In this document: in pieces, positions 20,628 through 30,371 of the stretch
Layout: every line of letters starts with the position of its first letter
Numbering within the stretch: the first letter of the stretch is position 1
Source: Phytophthora quininea
Taxonomy: Eukaryota > Oomycota > Peronosporomycetes > Peronosporales > Peronosporaceae
Direction: 5' to 3'
Length of the DNA: 64,000 nucleotides
NCBI GenBank assembly: GCA_011947345.1
Contig: JAAVTG010000550.1
Span: 124,001 to 188,000 of the forward strand
Translations under genes and position numbers: made by a program
The notes under the pieces: model-generated
Databases searched by the model: none
The model's input: the letters and a program-made list of their open reading frames with translations, nothing else
Told to the model about the DNA's origin: nothing

Positions 20628-21002
20628 TTGTTCACTGCAACAACAAATATTCGGTCTATCAGATGAAGAATACTGTCGACAGAAGTCCATGCTGCAAGTA
20701 CTTTGGCGACTTTCATGCAGGTCGATATTGCAGAGACCGTCAGCAGCGAATGCACATTTTTTGATACGTTTGATTTTCAATCCACATGAGAAAACGTGGT
20801 GGTGGCAGTCCGTTCCTTCGGAAGCAACTGCGCACTGGGGCACAGATTCACTCCGCTATAGCCCACCACTTGTAACCGGAAAGGAAAGTTCTTGCTGAAT
20901 CAATCACAGAGCTGCGTCAAACCTATCATACTCCGATGCAAACATCACTTCCTAACCAGGGCTTTTAACCGCTGATTTCCAGTTGTTTTCTTCTTCGCTG
21001 GT

Positions 21003-21038
21003 TGGTCTTCCGTTGATCCACCAACTCTGCCGGTTGAA
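21003..21038 (+). repeat. 36-bp dispersed repeat, copy 2
   Basis: Matches 8,475-8,510 with one mismatch, in the same orientation. Confidence 0.6.
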
Positions 21039-21053
21039 CTGCACTACTCGATT

Positions 21054-21461
21054 TTAGCTTGCGGTTGATCTCCTCATTTTGACTGAGTGCGTGGAAATTA
21101 TCATTCCCTCCCTGCATGCACATTCGAGTTCGTCACCGTGCAACCTACAAGTGTAAAATATCACATTGAAATGAACGGGGTAACATGAGCCCTGAGAAGC
21201 TCTGAAATCTATTGTGATTTTGTTTAGTTTGTGAATGGGTTCGGCATCTGCGCCAGTTGGTGTCAATGTTAATATCCCGATTCTATTTGCTGCAGATTGC
21301 CATCGCAGATAATCAACACGACACTCCAACATAATCTCGAGATGAACGGGCGATGCTCTCACAGGACGTCTGCGAGGCGCAAGACCGAAGAAACTCATGT
21401 CTTGCCGCGCATTCTGTCGCTTGTTGACAGGAAACGGTGTTTTCCTATGGCCAAACGGCAC
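21054..21461 (-). CDS. ORF within a dispersed repeat, unknown function
   Basis: The 135-aa frame contains Q-D-M-S-F-F-G-L-A-P, and the homologous piece at 1,061-1,172 would encode Q-D-M-N-F-F-G-L-S-P. Two copies with a partly preserved frame suggest a transposon-encoded protein rather than chance, but no family is recognised. Confidence 0.35.
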   Translation of the reverse strand: MPFGHRKTPFPVNKRQNARQDMSFFGLAPRRRPVRASPVHLEIMLECRVDYLRWQSAANRIGILTLTPTGADAEPIHKLNKITIDFRASQGSCYPVHFNVIFYTCRLHGDELECACREGMIISTHSVKMRRSTAS

Positions 21462-22606
21462 TTTTGCGCAGTGCCACGGCGCTACTGACGGACGTCGACG
21501 AGATCCTCCTCTTCGAGAAGCTCGAGGCCACCATCGTGCCGACGAGGCGGGCGTCAGGGGTCTCTGGAGCTAATGACAGGACAAAGAATCCGATCGGGAA
21601 CACGGTATCAGCGCCATGGACCTCTGAAAGTCCCACGAGCGAAGACAGCAGCTCTTCCAGCGAAGTTTTGTAGTGTAGCAAATTGCATGTTGAGTTGCGA
21701 ACTTACCTTGTGCCTAAGACACGGCAGACCAAAACGACAAGAAGACCAAGAACTCAAGACATACAAGTTAGCGAGTTTGAACACCTTCTTTGGGGTTAAG
21801 CTATCTACCGTTCCATAGTACCTACAGAACCGTGCCAAGAACTCTTTCGCCTACAAGGCAAGCTACCTCAAGACCCCTGAGCACAAGGTTTCACACGGCT
21901 TGCGACAATTCGGCGTGCTATGAAGCGTACTGGGGGACATCTGAACGCACAAAATCAAAGTCAATACCACCTGCGTGATATCAAAATCAGACAGCACGGC
22001 TACGTGTATGGTATTATCCACACAACAACTCAATCATGATGATGGCAGACCCAACAAACACAGTGTAAGCCGATCAGAAGATAATTCTCCGACTACATCG
22101 TCTCGTTGAACTTTTAAGTTTTTATTTTATTATTTATATATTTAATGTATACATTAACTCCGCGACAAAATACCCATACCACAACTGCATACATGGAAAA
22201 TGCTGCTGATGTGGTGTTGGTGTAATAGGACACGGGCAATCGGCATGAAGGATGCAGTTGCTGCAGGAGATGCGGAAGATGAACGTGATTCGGCGACGAG
22301 GGTACCTTATGCCTGGTACCCGCTGCTTGAAGATCGCATTGGCCGAGACGGACGACGGAGGTACTCGACAGCCGACAGGAGATCGCCACGAACGTGACGG
22401 GGCGGCACGAAACGAAGAGCAGTCGGGCTGGAATCCGCGGGCGAGGCCTCACTTCCGGATCTACGGGCAAGGAAGCACTGCAGAAGTGTCGAGAAGAGCA
22501 CATGGCCTGAGCCAGCACGACGAACGAACAGGCTGAACGACGACGTGACATGAGTTAGAGCTGAACGGGCTGGAGGCGAGCGCGACGGCGCGGACCAACA
22601 GTAAGT
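21462..22606. other. Intergenic, decayed frames only
   Basis: A plus-strand segment at 21,740-21,930 reads as lysine/leucine-rich peptide interrupted by a TAG, loosely like an effector C-terminus, but without signal peptide or motif. Nothing else is recognised. Confidence 0.35.
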
Positions 22607-22625
22607 GAACGAACGAACGAACGAA
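22607..22625 (+). repeat. (GAAC)n microsatellite
   Basis: About five GAAC units in a GA-rich run. Confidence 0.7.
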
Positions 22626-22854
22626 GGGCGACGACAGGACGGTCGCTGCGGTGGACACGGAAGTACCAGGCTGCGGGCCCAAGTCGGAGCCCGTCAGCAG
22701 CAGGACGGGAAGGAAGGATCGAAGGTGGCGACCAACGGGCTACTGTTTGCGAAGAGTGAGGGGAGGTACCCTGGGTCTTAGCTGAAGGTTGCGACAGAAG
22801 GGGCGGCATCAGCGTAATGCCGTGCGTCAGTGTGTCCCAGTGCCCGAGCGACTA

Positions 22855-22880
22855 CACCGACGGACAGAATGCAACAGCCA
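22855..22880 (+). repeat. Left terminal inverted repeat of pogo-like element
   Basis: Twenty-six bases identical to the reverse complement of 24,495-24,520. The TA duplication occupies 22,853-22,854. Confidence 0.92.
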
Positions 22881-22913
22881 GCAAAACTCGACGAAAAACA
22901 GGCAAAAAGCGAT

Positions 22914-24391
22914 ATGGACCGTGCGACCATCTTTTTTAACCAATCAAACTACTCAAAGTGTTGCGTCGCAACGCTAAATCACAGTTGTTATTCTGAGCCA
23001 TTCACTTGGCAAAATGGAGGCAGCGTCCGAGCCCCCGCGGAGCCTCCGCCACCCGATAGAGCGCTGCAGCGGCCAGAGGAGATCACCATTGCGGCACTCC
23101 TCGACGAGGTTTTCTCTCGGCCAAAACAGCGGAGGATGCACTACAGCATGAAGCAAAAGCGACACGCACTCCTAGCCACCGAAGGTCTCAGTCAGCGCCA
23201 GGCAGCCAGGGCTCAAAAATTCCTCGGAGGACGCTAGTTTCGTGGCGGAAAAACGAGGACGACATTTTTGCCTTTCGAGGCAGTGAGAAGACACTCTCAA
23301 GAGCACCTGGTCGTCCTGAGATCATCCCGTTTAGAGTAGAACTCGTCACCTACATGAAGGACACACGGCGTGAATCCTTACCACTCACCGCGTCGATGAT
23401 GGCGGCCTACGTACGTCAGGAGCACTCTGACTGGTTGGAGGAGTATGCAAAGGCAAAGAAGGATGAATTCACCGCGTATCAATCTCTTTTGAGGTTGCTG
23501 CAACGTTTTGCATATCGGCACGGGTTCACGCAGCGCACGCCGCACGGCTTGAAGGTAAAAACTATTGAAAATGGTATGATACTAAATTGTAACTAAATGA
23601 ATTTATTTGGCATTTTTATAGGAAAAACAGGAGAACTTACTAGAAGTGCATGAGGAATTTGCTAAGCTTTTCAAGGCTAATTACAGCAGCTACGCCGCTA
23701 GCGAAGTCTTTAACTGTGATGAGACTGGCATCTACTTTGATGCACCGCCAGGCAAGATTTTGGCTGAGAAGGGACAGTCATCAGCTATTACTGCTCAGCA
23801 GAAACATTCTGCTCGCCTGACCGCGGTTTGTACGATTCGCGCTGACGGGGTAAAGCTGCCACTGCTTTTCATATTGCGTGGAGAGCAAAATGGAACGATA
23901 GAAAAGGAAGAACTACCGACATACCCTACAGGTGAGTCGCAGTTTTTTATTTTTTTAAACCAGCATGCTAATTTTATTTTTAAGGGCATGTTTATACTGT
24001 GCAGACTAAAGCCTGGATGGACACACGGGTGTGGAAGTTTTACCTACGCGCCTTACTCAAGCTGCATATTACACGTTCTGCTTTGCTGCTCGTGGATAAC
24101 TTAGAATGCCATGTATCAGGTGAATCTGAGGCGATTGTCTCGGAGGAGCTTATGGCAGTTCTCCAGCCGTTGCCAAAAAATGCTACATCCGTGTGCCAGC
24201 CCTTAGACGTCGGTATCATGGGGCCATTAAAGGCGAAGCTCAAGGCGCTATGGCTATTCGAGAACTCTACAGCTACGACTGCTAAGGAAAAACGGCTAGC
24301 TACAATAAAGCGTGCAATTGCCGCTTGGGAATCCATCAAGGCTGAAACTGTCACCAGTGCTTTTAACAAAGCACTCAAAACCGAGTTTTAG
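22914..24391 (+). pseudogene. Pogo/CENP-B-like DDE transposase, three exons, one frameshift
   Basis: An N-terminal helix-turn-helix region (L-S-Q-R-Q-A-A-R) runs to 23,237 in one frame. One base out, the reading continues as R-T-L-V-S-W-R-K-N, so a single indel lies near the A5 run at 23,215-23,220. An intron GT-AG at 23,555-23,621 (67 bp) and another at 23,932-23,984 (53 bp) restore one frame. The DDE_1 catalytic residues are visible: F-N-C-D-E-T-G (first Asp), L-L-L-V-D-N (second) and Q-P-L-D-V-G (third). The stop is at 24,389-24,391. The N-terminus is uncertain, and Met at 22,914 is the first inside the repeat. The family cuts and pastes DNA at TA sites in the nucleus. Apart from one indel the gene looks functional. 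Confidence 0.85.
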
Positions 24392-24494
24392 TGCAAAATA
24401 CAGCTGCCTCTAATTTTTGCACAAACTCTTACTAATTCGTTACTTGAAATAAAAAGGCTATGATCACTGGACAGCTGTTGACCCGACGGGAAAG

Positions 24495-24520
24495 TGGCTG
24501 TTGCATTCTGTCCGTCGGTG
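24495..24520 (-). repeat. Right terminal inverted repeat of pogo-like element
   Basis: Mirror of 22,855-22,880. The TA duplication occupies 24,521-24,522. Confidence 0.92.
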
Positions 24521-24522
24521 TA

Positions 24523-24821
24523 CGCGGGCTATGCCGACAGAGATCGGTAGTAGCCAGATCGTGGGAAGGCTCCACGGCCTGTTGCCGGAGTGACGAACCG
24601 AAGGTCAGGTCAGTAGTTGAACAGAACGAACGATGATGGCCAACAGGTATTGAACGCATACGTCGAAGTTGAGGAACGATACAAGAGCCCCCAAACAAAC
24701 AAACAGCGTGAAGCACTGGAGCGACGACTACCCGGCGTGCAGGGTTGGTGCAGACATCGTTACACTGGAATGCGAATTCTTATGTACGAACAACATTTCG
24801 TGCAGAGAACACACTACCTGA
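24523..24821. other. Right flank of pogo element, nothing recognised
   Basis: A small plus-strand frame (24,617-24,829) has no recognised domain. No repeat was matched elsewhere in the window. Confidence 0.35.
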
Positions 24822-26319
24822 TCAGATAATAAACTCGACGCTCTCAGTGCTGACGGCGCGGTGGCTTCGAGCTCGAGCTTGTGCCATTTCACGGATAGCG
24901 AACACGGTCGCGTTGGTCTGTTTGGCGTAACCCATACACACCAAGCAAATGCTACAACGCGTTTGCTGCACCACACTGTCCGCGGCCACGTCCACCGTCA
25001 CTTTCCTTGTCGTCCTGCACGAGTTGCACACCAGCTTCAGTCACCAGAAAACAACAATCATTAGAACCGGGCAGTTTTGTTGTCCAAGAATTCTTTCAAT
25101 GCTCACCGATCTGCACACGATGCAACACCCAAGACCGCGTTTCTTCTTCTTGATGCCTCCACCAAACTGCGACTTGCACCGACCCACACAGTCGTCAGAT
25201 GCCGACTGCGAAGCAACTCGGCTGTTCAAAACCACGCCAATCAGTTAGTCGATCAATAAACCAACAGCATCGCTTTCAAAGCTTCCTACCGACGAGACGA
25301 CCGCACCGAGTCGTGCAGCATCCACCGGATCTTCTTGGAGTAGGAAGTGTCGCTGGTCTGGGCCAGACCCAGCGCCGTATTCAGTGCGGCATTCACACCA
25401 GCAAATTCGGGCACGTTCCCCATGGGGGCAAAGAAGCCCTGCATGAACAGTTCGACGCATCCGCTCGGCAGTTCACACTTAATCCAGCACATGGAGCCTT
25501 TGGCTCGCACGTACTTGCGGCTCTCAGTCATAGCATTACCGCCGACACTGAATCCGATCGGAGAGCCCCACCGCTGCCCAAAGCCGAACCAATGTCGACC
25601 GAGTGCGTCACGTAGTATCCAACACGCTCCCCGTGTTTTGCCGAGGTGATTCCCATAGACGTCACGGCGCAGTAGTCTCTCTTCCGAGCGAACGGACCGA
25701 ACCCGCTGCTACCGAGGTCGACCCACGTGACACCGCAGAAGCGGAACGGGTCGACGTCGCTGGCCGTTCGGATGCGAGCGAGCACCCGAAAGTCGTGCAC
25801 TTGGTCGTGGACGTAGGACGAGCGCAACTTGGCGCCATCGTCGCTGTCGAGGTACATGCCGTACATCTCGTCGTCCAAAGTTCCTTGCAGAGCCCCCAGC
25901 ACCAACAAGGTCGGCACCGACGCCTTGCAAACCACTGGCTCCACTCGACCGTCGAAAGTGCTCAGCGTTTGGTGCTGCTGTCGCCAGGACTCGCGCTCTT
26001 TGAAGGCCACGAGGTTGTCCTGTCGACGCACCTCTCTCCACTGCTCGTCGTGCAATCTCCGCTTGCGGACGTCTCGAAAGTGAAGGTAGTCGGTCAGAGT
26101 CTGCTGCACGACAGAGTCGGCCAAGCGATCGAACGAGTTGCCTTCGTCCACCGACAGAATGAGCGACTGCAGCGGTGTGTTGGTTTGCAGTGGTGATGAG
26201 TTGGTCGGGTGGCTGAAGTGTCTGCTGGTGGTGATGTTGGGCGTCGCGGCCAGACTGGCACTCACTGTTGCTGGAAAGGTCATCGATCCGCCCAGTTGCG
26301 TCGTGAACTGCGGCAGCAT
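24822..26319 (-). pseudogene. START-like domain protein with FYVE-type zinc finger, paralogue
   Basis: From an ATG at 26,319 the START-like region shows the same blocks as the gene at 9.8-11.1 kb (L-Q-G-T-L-D-D-E-M-Y-G, S-S-Y-V-H-D, V-G-Y-Y-V-T-H-S-V-D-I). A one-base frame change occurs near 25,545 in a Ser/Gly-rich loop. Two short GT-AG introns fit: 25,222-25,289 (68 bp, with CTAAC branch-like sequence) and 25,035-25,106 (72 bp). The second lies between the cysteine pairs C-I-V-C and C-N-S-C of the FYVE-type finger. The last pair, C-S-I-C, precedes the stop at 24,822. With one indel it may be a pseudogene or a sequencing error. The introns are absent from the paralogue. Confidence 0.82.
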
Positions 26320-26401
26320 GGCTGTCAGTTGTGGTCAATCGCTGGCAAAAGCGTAAGTGGCCACGCTGTCGGCTACAGCACTTGAATTTGGAGTTGCGAT
26401 C

Positions 26402-26460
26402 GGAATCAAGTCCCACCGAGCCATCGAAGCCGAGTCTCCTCCCAACGTTTGCGGTCGTGG
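26402..26460 (+). repeat. About 60-bp dispersed repeat, divergent copy
   Basis: It reads AGTCCCACCGAGCC ... GTTTGCGGTCGTGG and matches segments at 34,995-35,053, 43,595-43,653 and (inverted) 61,470-61,528 at roughly 80%. The other three copies belong to the segmental duplication. Confidence 0.6.
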
Positions 26461-26890
26461 TGCTACGGTTGAGCTACCCTCGATCGACAGCTCGACAGCT
26501 GAGGATGACTGGGCTGGAATCCGCTGCATCCGAGGTCTGAAAGAACTGCGTGCCACCAGTCAGTATTGGACACGAGCATTGATCCGTCTTGGTGTTTATG
26601 ATTATATAACGTGTGCAAGTAAGGAGCTCGCAAGTGACGCAGCGAGAGGTGCCAGCAAAGCTTTGACATCATCGGGTTGCTGTGGTGCAAGTCTCTATCA
26701 CATCGTCACATCCCAAACCGAGTCCCCATCTCGCCGTCTTTTAGGGCGTCCCATCATACACGTGCTAATGAACACGAGCGTCCGTAAGCTTGAATATCTT
26801 TAAGATTGGGAAGTTCAACCAAACAAGCAAAAAATAGGTTCGAGGTCGTCAAAGTGTTAACCAAATGTAGTTATGCTACGCAAGCTATAC
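26461..26890. other. Intergenic, nothing recognised
   Basis: The frame at 26,357-26,803 has no domain and partly overlaps the dispersed repeat. It is not called as a gene. Confidence 0.4.
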
Positions 26891-26894
26891 TTGT

Positions 26895-27031
26895 AAGAAC
26901 CTGGAACAAAACGGGTTAACGTGTCCAGGAACCTGGAAACATAAGGCAATTGAGAGGAGCCTTGACAAGCGGAGCGCAGCGGAGGTCTGTCAGGGGACGG
27001 CGCGTAGGCCGGATGCGTATTCCAGGTTCTT
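26895..27031. mobile_element. Candidate MITE with 12-bp terminal inverted repeats
   Basis: AAGAACCTGGAA (26,895-26,906) and TTCCAGGTTCTT (27,020-27,031) are perfect inverted repeats 137 bp apart. A near-palindrome CCAGGAACCTGG lies just inside the left end. No coding capacity is present. The target duplication is unclear. Confidence 0.45.
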
Positions 27032-27347
27032 ATAAATATCACTACATAGGACAGTTTACCATCAATAAGAAGCAACAATCCGTTCACTATGGCTGATAAT
27101 GGGCAGTTCCTCAATTTTTCTTGTTGTACGATTCCTCGAAGCCATCTCCCGCAGATACGACCGAGGTCGTCCGCCTCAGCCTATTCACTCGTGCTTACGG
27201 GACGTATGGTGTACAGAATGGCTGAGTATCGTGAGATCGGATCGCCCAAATGGACCTGTTGCTTGTTTCTTGTCTGTGCAAAGGAAATCAACCTTACTTC
27301 AGCATTTGCAACATCCCACTCAAGTCATCAGTTTCTCACAACCTATC

Positions 27348-27792
27348 ATGCGCGGCGGTTACATCTTTTGGCAATTGCTGCTGCGTTCGTCGCCACTAGT
27401 GAGGCTGCTGCTGCGGATTCGGCCCTGTCCAAGGTGATGTCCTCCAACGTGGTTCAGTCTGTCTCGTCGGTTCAAAACGACGAGACCAAACGCATGTTGC
27501 GGTCGGACAGGAAGACTGCTGATGAAGAAGAGAGAGCCGTTATCAACATCAAGCTACCGGTACTCAACTGGACTGAAAAGATCAAGGACGAGTTCGCCAT
27601 CGAGAGGTTGGAGAGAATGCTGACGAACCAGGAGTACAAAAGATGAAGTTTTGGGTCTGGTACAGGAACAAGGAAAGCACGGAGGATGTTAGGAAGAAGC
27701 TCGAGGCCCTGGGGGCTCATTACAAGGGGCTGGCGGACGAGTACTTTCAGTTTAAACATCCCAAGATCACTCTCTACAACAACGTAGAATAA
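27348..27792 (+). pseudogene. RxLR effector with two frameshifts
   Basis: The ATG at 27,348 is followed by a signal-peptide-like sequence only if one base is skipped within the first few codons. The body then carries R-M-L-R (27,491-27,502) and, after an acidic gap, D-E-E-E-R (27,521-27,535), a textbook RxLR-EER pair. The frame stops at 27,646. A neighbouring frame continues with aromatic, lysine-rich sequence (F-W-V-W-Y-R-N-K) typical of a WY-type effector C-terminus and stops at 27,790-27,792. Two indels therefore separate signal, RxLR domain and C-terminus. The effector family is not recognised. Confidence 0.72.
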
Positions 27793-27889
27793 GCGAAACT
27801 TCATAGCAGTTTTTAAATTGGTTTGGACAACTGTTGTTCACGTTTCTCATGCTGTCGAGGGCGGGTGGGGGTGGTTGTCAACGAGGAGA

Positions 27890-28351
27890 TTCAGCGTGGA
27901 TCTAGTACCCAGTCCTTCGGGATGTCGTCATCTCCGTGGGGGACTCTCACTGGCCTGCGGAATTGTGGGGTTATCGATTGGGGACGGCCGTCAACAAAGT
28001 TCGCTGCAAGCTAAAACAAAATGGCGTCTCCGTCGAGTTTGCAGACGAACTAAGACGACTGAACCGATGGGGTCTTGCTTTGGGTCGATTTATGACAGGG
28101 ACTGGAACGACAAAATTCTGCCGTCGTTGAAAGCGTATCGCGACGAGTTCCGCCACTGCATCGTAGAGCAGGATTTCGTCGTTCCGTCGTCTCCACCGTG
28201 GCCAACCAAAACGTGGAAGATGCCGCTTGGAAGAGTCGTACTGGATATGCGATACCTAGGGCATTTTGGAGCACAGAGTGCTCGGGACCGTGACATTCTG
28301 GACGAGCTGGGCTTTTCGTGGAATTGCAGGGCATCAGTATGGGACGAACGT
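27890..28351 (+). pseudogene. Helicase-associated (HA) type repeat gene, part 1
   Basis: Two repeat units are visible: H-W-P-A-E-L-W-G-Y-R-L-G-T-A-V (from about 27,945) and, after a frame change, I-L-P-S-L-K-A-Y-R then V-V-P-S-S-P-P-W-P-T-K-T-W-K-M-P-L-G. The W-P-x-x-x-W-x-x-x-L-G pattern with a preceding V-P-S is that of helicase-associated repeats abundant in oomycetes. Their function is poorly known, and some resemble DNA-binding modules. The frame reaches V-W-D-E-R at 28,351, where the retrotransposon begins. The sense resumes at 33,726. Confidence 0.65.
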
Positions 28352-28482
28352 GGTGTTTATCGTGGCAGCGAAAACAAGTGTTTCAAGGAGAAGAGTTTAC
28401 GCGCGATCTGTTTGCACATTCACGACGTGAATCCAGTGTAGCGGGCCGCTACCTCGATCAGTTTTGCTTTTTCGAAGTCGAC
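28347..28482 (+). repeat. Split direct repeat A1
   Basis: 136 bp identical by eye to 33,467-33,602. It marks the element's left end (first unique base 28,352). Confidence 0.9.
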
Positions 28483-29174
28483 GACACACGTGTCCGTTTC
28501 CTGCACCGTGCCATCAGATGGCACGTATTACCTCTACACATCCGTATGCGTTGCTGCGCATTTGGGGTTCTACTACGGCCAGGTCATCGGCGTACCGACA
28601 CGGGGATACGAAGTCCGTTGTGGAACCAACATCGCCTCTTACCCTCGCAGAACGGTATTTGAAGTTGCCCCTGTAATCTGCTTCCTGCTCGGTGGAGATG
28701 TGCTTCGATTTTCCGGAACTACTCGCCAGGAGGTGGACGGGTATCACGCTCAAATACTTGACCGTCTTTTGGGGTCGAACGGCGTGCGCGCTACAAGAAA
28801 CATTCGTATACTCCTGGACGGTATTTTACCTCCAGAAAGTCTACCAAGGCCGGACGAATCCCTACCGTGGCGATCCCCGGACTCTGAGCACGACGTTCAG
28901 GTGTCAAGGCACCATGTTGTGGATTTTGTTCACTACATCGAAGGGGTCGCACGATTCCACGTACATTACGTAACAAGATCGGCGACGTATTTTACGACGA
29001 CCCCAGGCGCTGGAGGAACCGCAGGTCTATCGGGCACAGTCTGAGCAATCGAGAGTCGCCAACGTAGAAGATACCACCCCGCCTCTACCGACCGCCACTC
29101 GAAACCGCCTCGTCGACAACGCACCGACACCAAACGGATCGACCGCAGCTTCACAAGGTGCTATACGCCATGCG
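28483..29174 (+). other. Leader region of the YR retrotransposon
   Basis: A 184-aa frame (28,490-29,044) is open but has no recognised domain. From about 29,000 the frame of the Gag-like ORF is also open upstream of its first ATG, so translation may begin earlier than 29,175. Confidence 0.4.
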
Positions 29175-30344
29175 TTGGAAGACTTGCTCGCCGACGACAT
29201 CGACGAAGGCGAGAACCGATTGGACCAAGCCAACACGACCACGGAGCCTCCGGCAAAGCGCCCGAGACGAGGCGCCGCTCAGGATGCTACCAGCCGGCTT
29301 CGCGTTATGGCCGCCCTCGCGGACACCCCGGAGCTGCTTCGTTTCTATGTAGCTCAGTGTCAAGCGGCCGATTCATCCTTGCTGTCGACGCCGTCGGACA
29401 TTTTGCCTAGGCGCAGCACTCGAGATGGCGGCATGTCGAAGTTCAGCTTTCGACCTACGGATGTTCAACAACGAGTTCATATCGCAATCACCGCTCCACA
29501 ACATACAGGTAAGCACCCGACTGAGTTTGTTGAATACGTTCTGGCGTCCAGCACCATACACTTTCACCCACATCCTGCAATCATCTCCCGGTTGTTCTCC
29601 TTCGAATTCGGCGTTCGAGGGTTATCGATTCTCCACCTCACGAGATTCGATGCTTCGGCAAGGCGTCAGTGGCAAAAGCAGCAGAGAGTGAACGTGCAAA
29701 ATTTCGCGGCCTCCGTGGATGTCCCTGCGCTCCCCGCCACTGTGACCCCAGCGATGCTTTCCGATGTGCTGAGCGTGCTCTCGTCGTATGCCAATGAATT
29801 CCTGGACAGCCAAACACAAACACTCATTCACGCTGCGCGCGATTTTGAATCTGTGCTTCGTGGCCTCGGTCCGTGGAGTTCAAGTGATCTAGAGTCGTTG
29901 GCGTTTTGGTTCGATTCAATTTTCGGGGGCTACCGAAGCCTTGTCACTGAAGCTGTTCATACGGGCATGCCAGCCCAAATTGATGCGGTGGTAGCACTAC
30001 TATCCGTTCAAGATCCTGAACTTCACGGCATCTTGTACAACTTACAAACAGGACGCGTGCGCACGCTGTTAAACAAACCTTTGACCCCGCGTGGTTCGAT
30101 GCCCGTCGAGGTGAAACCACCCAAGACTCAGACTGGCCCAGTTCCGTCAAATGTGCTGGCTGCATTGCCGAAGTACAGCGGCAAGTCAATTTGCATCAAG
30201 AACTTGTCACGTTTTGGGTGCTCGTCTCGCCAACCAAACCGCTGCGTTGTAGCGAATCGAGTCCACGTGGTGCCATCTCGCCTTCCCGACATCGTGACGG
30301 AATACATCGCCGAACATCTTGACGGATTGCGCCACGACATGTGA
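29175..30344 (+). CDS. Gag-like protein of YR retrotransposon
   Basis: Intact 389-aa frame between repeat A1 and the reverse transcriptase. It has an acidic N-terminus with a basic K-R-P-R-R patch at about residues 28-32. A helical middle part and a C-terminal C-I-K-N-L-S-R-F-G-C-S-S resemble a partial zinc-binding segment. No enzymatic motif is present. Position and size fit the nucleic-acid-binding ORF1 of DIRS-order elements. The stop at 30,342-30,344 is 28 bp before the next frame. Confidence 0.65.
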   Translation: MEDLLADDIDEGENRLDQANTTTEPPAKRPRRGAAQDATSRLRVMAALADTPELLRFYVAQCQAADSSLLSTPSDILPRRSTRDGGMSKFSFRPTDVQQRVHIAITAPQHTGKHPTEFVEYVLASSTIHFHPHPAIISRLFSFEFGVRGLSILHLTRFDASARRQWQKQQRVNVQNFAASVDVPALPATVTPAMLSDVLSVLSSYANEFLDSQTQTLIHAARDFESVLRGLGPWSSSDLESLAFWFDSIFGGYRSLVTEAVHTGMPAQIDAVVALLSVQDPELHGILYNLQTGRVRTLLNKPLTPRGSMPVEVKPPKTQTGPVPSNVLAALPKYSGKSICIKNLSRFGCSSRQPNRCVVANRVHVVPSRLPDIVTEYIAEHLDGLRHDM

Positions 30345-30371
30345 CGTACGGCGACTGCGTCAGTTGGTGCC

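Larger units (their letters stand above)
12147..20635 (-). mobile_element. Compound hAT transposon with 8-bp target duplication
   Basis: TTGTTCAC occurs at 12,147-12,154 and again at 20,628-20,635. Just inside are inverted ends TAGGGATGTCAACG (from 12,155) and its partner TAGGGGTCTCAACG read inward from 20,627, which match at 12 of 14 bases. An 8-bp duplication with such ends is diagnostic of hAT transposition. Inside, on the minus strand, are the N-terminal and central transposase (20,195 to 18,509) and the C-terminal part (13,225 to 12,682). About 5.3 kb of later sequence separates them, with a kinase pseudogene and a second hAT transposase. The whole is 8.47 kb and dead. Confidence 0.82.
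22855..24520 (+). mobile_element. Pogo-like DNA transposon with TA target duplication
   Basis: Perfect 26-bp terminal inverted repeats (22,855-22,880 and 24,495-24,520) begin CACCGACGGACAGAATGC. Each is flanked outside by TA, the Tc1/mariner/pogo target duplication. The 1,666-bp element holds one transposase gene in three exons. A relic of a related element's right end is at 897-1,006. Perfect repeats mean this copy is young or still mobilisable in trans. Confidence 0.92.

Noticed and set aside
25603..26196. 197-aa plus-strand frame
   Set aside because: Antisense of the second START/FYVE gene. Its composition mirrors the sense codons.
25709..26416. 235-aa minus-strand frame overlapping the second START/FYVE gene
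   Set aside because: Out-of-phase shadow, low-complexity and Arg/Ser-rich. The overlapping frame carries the START-like blocks.
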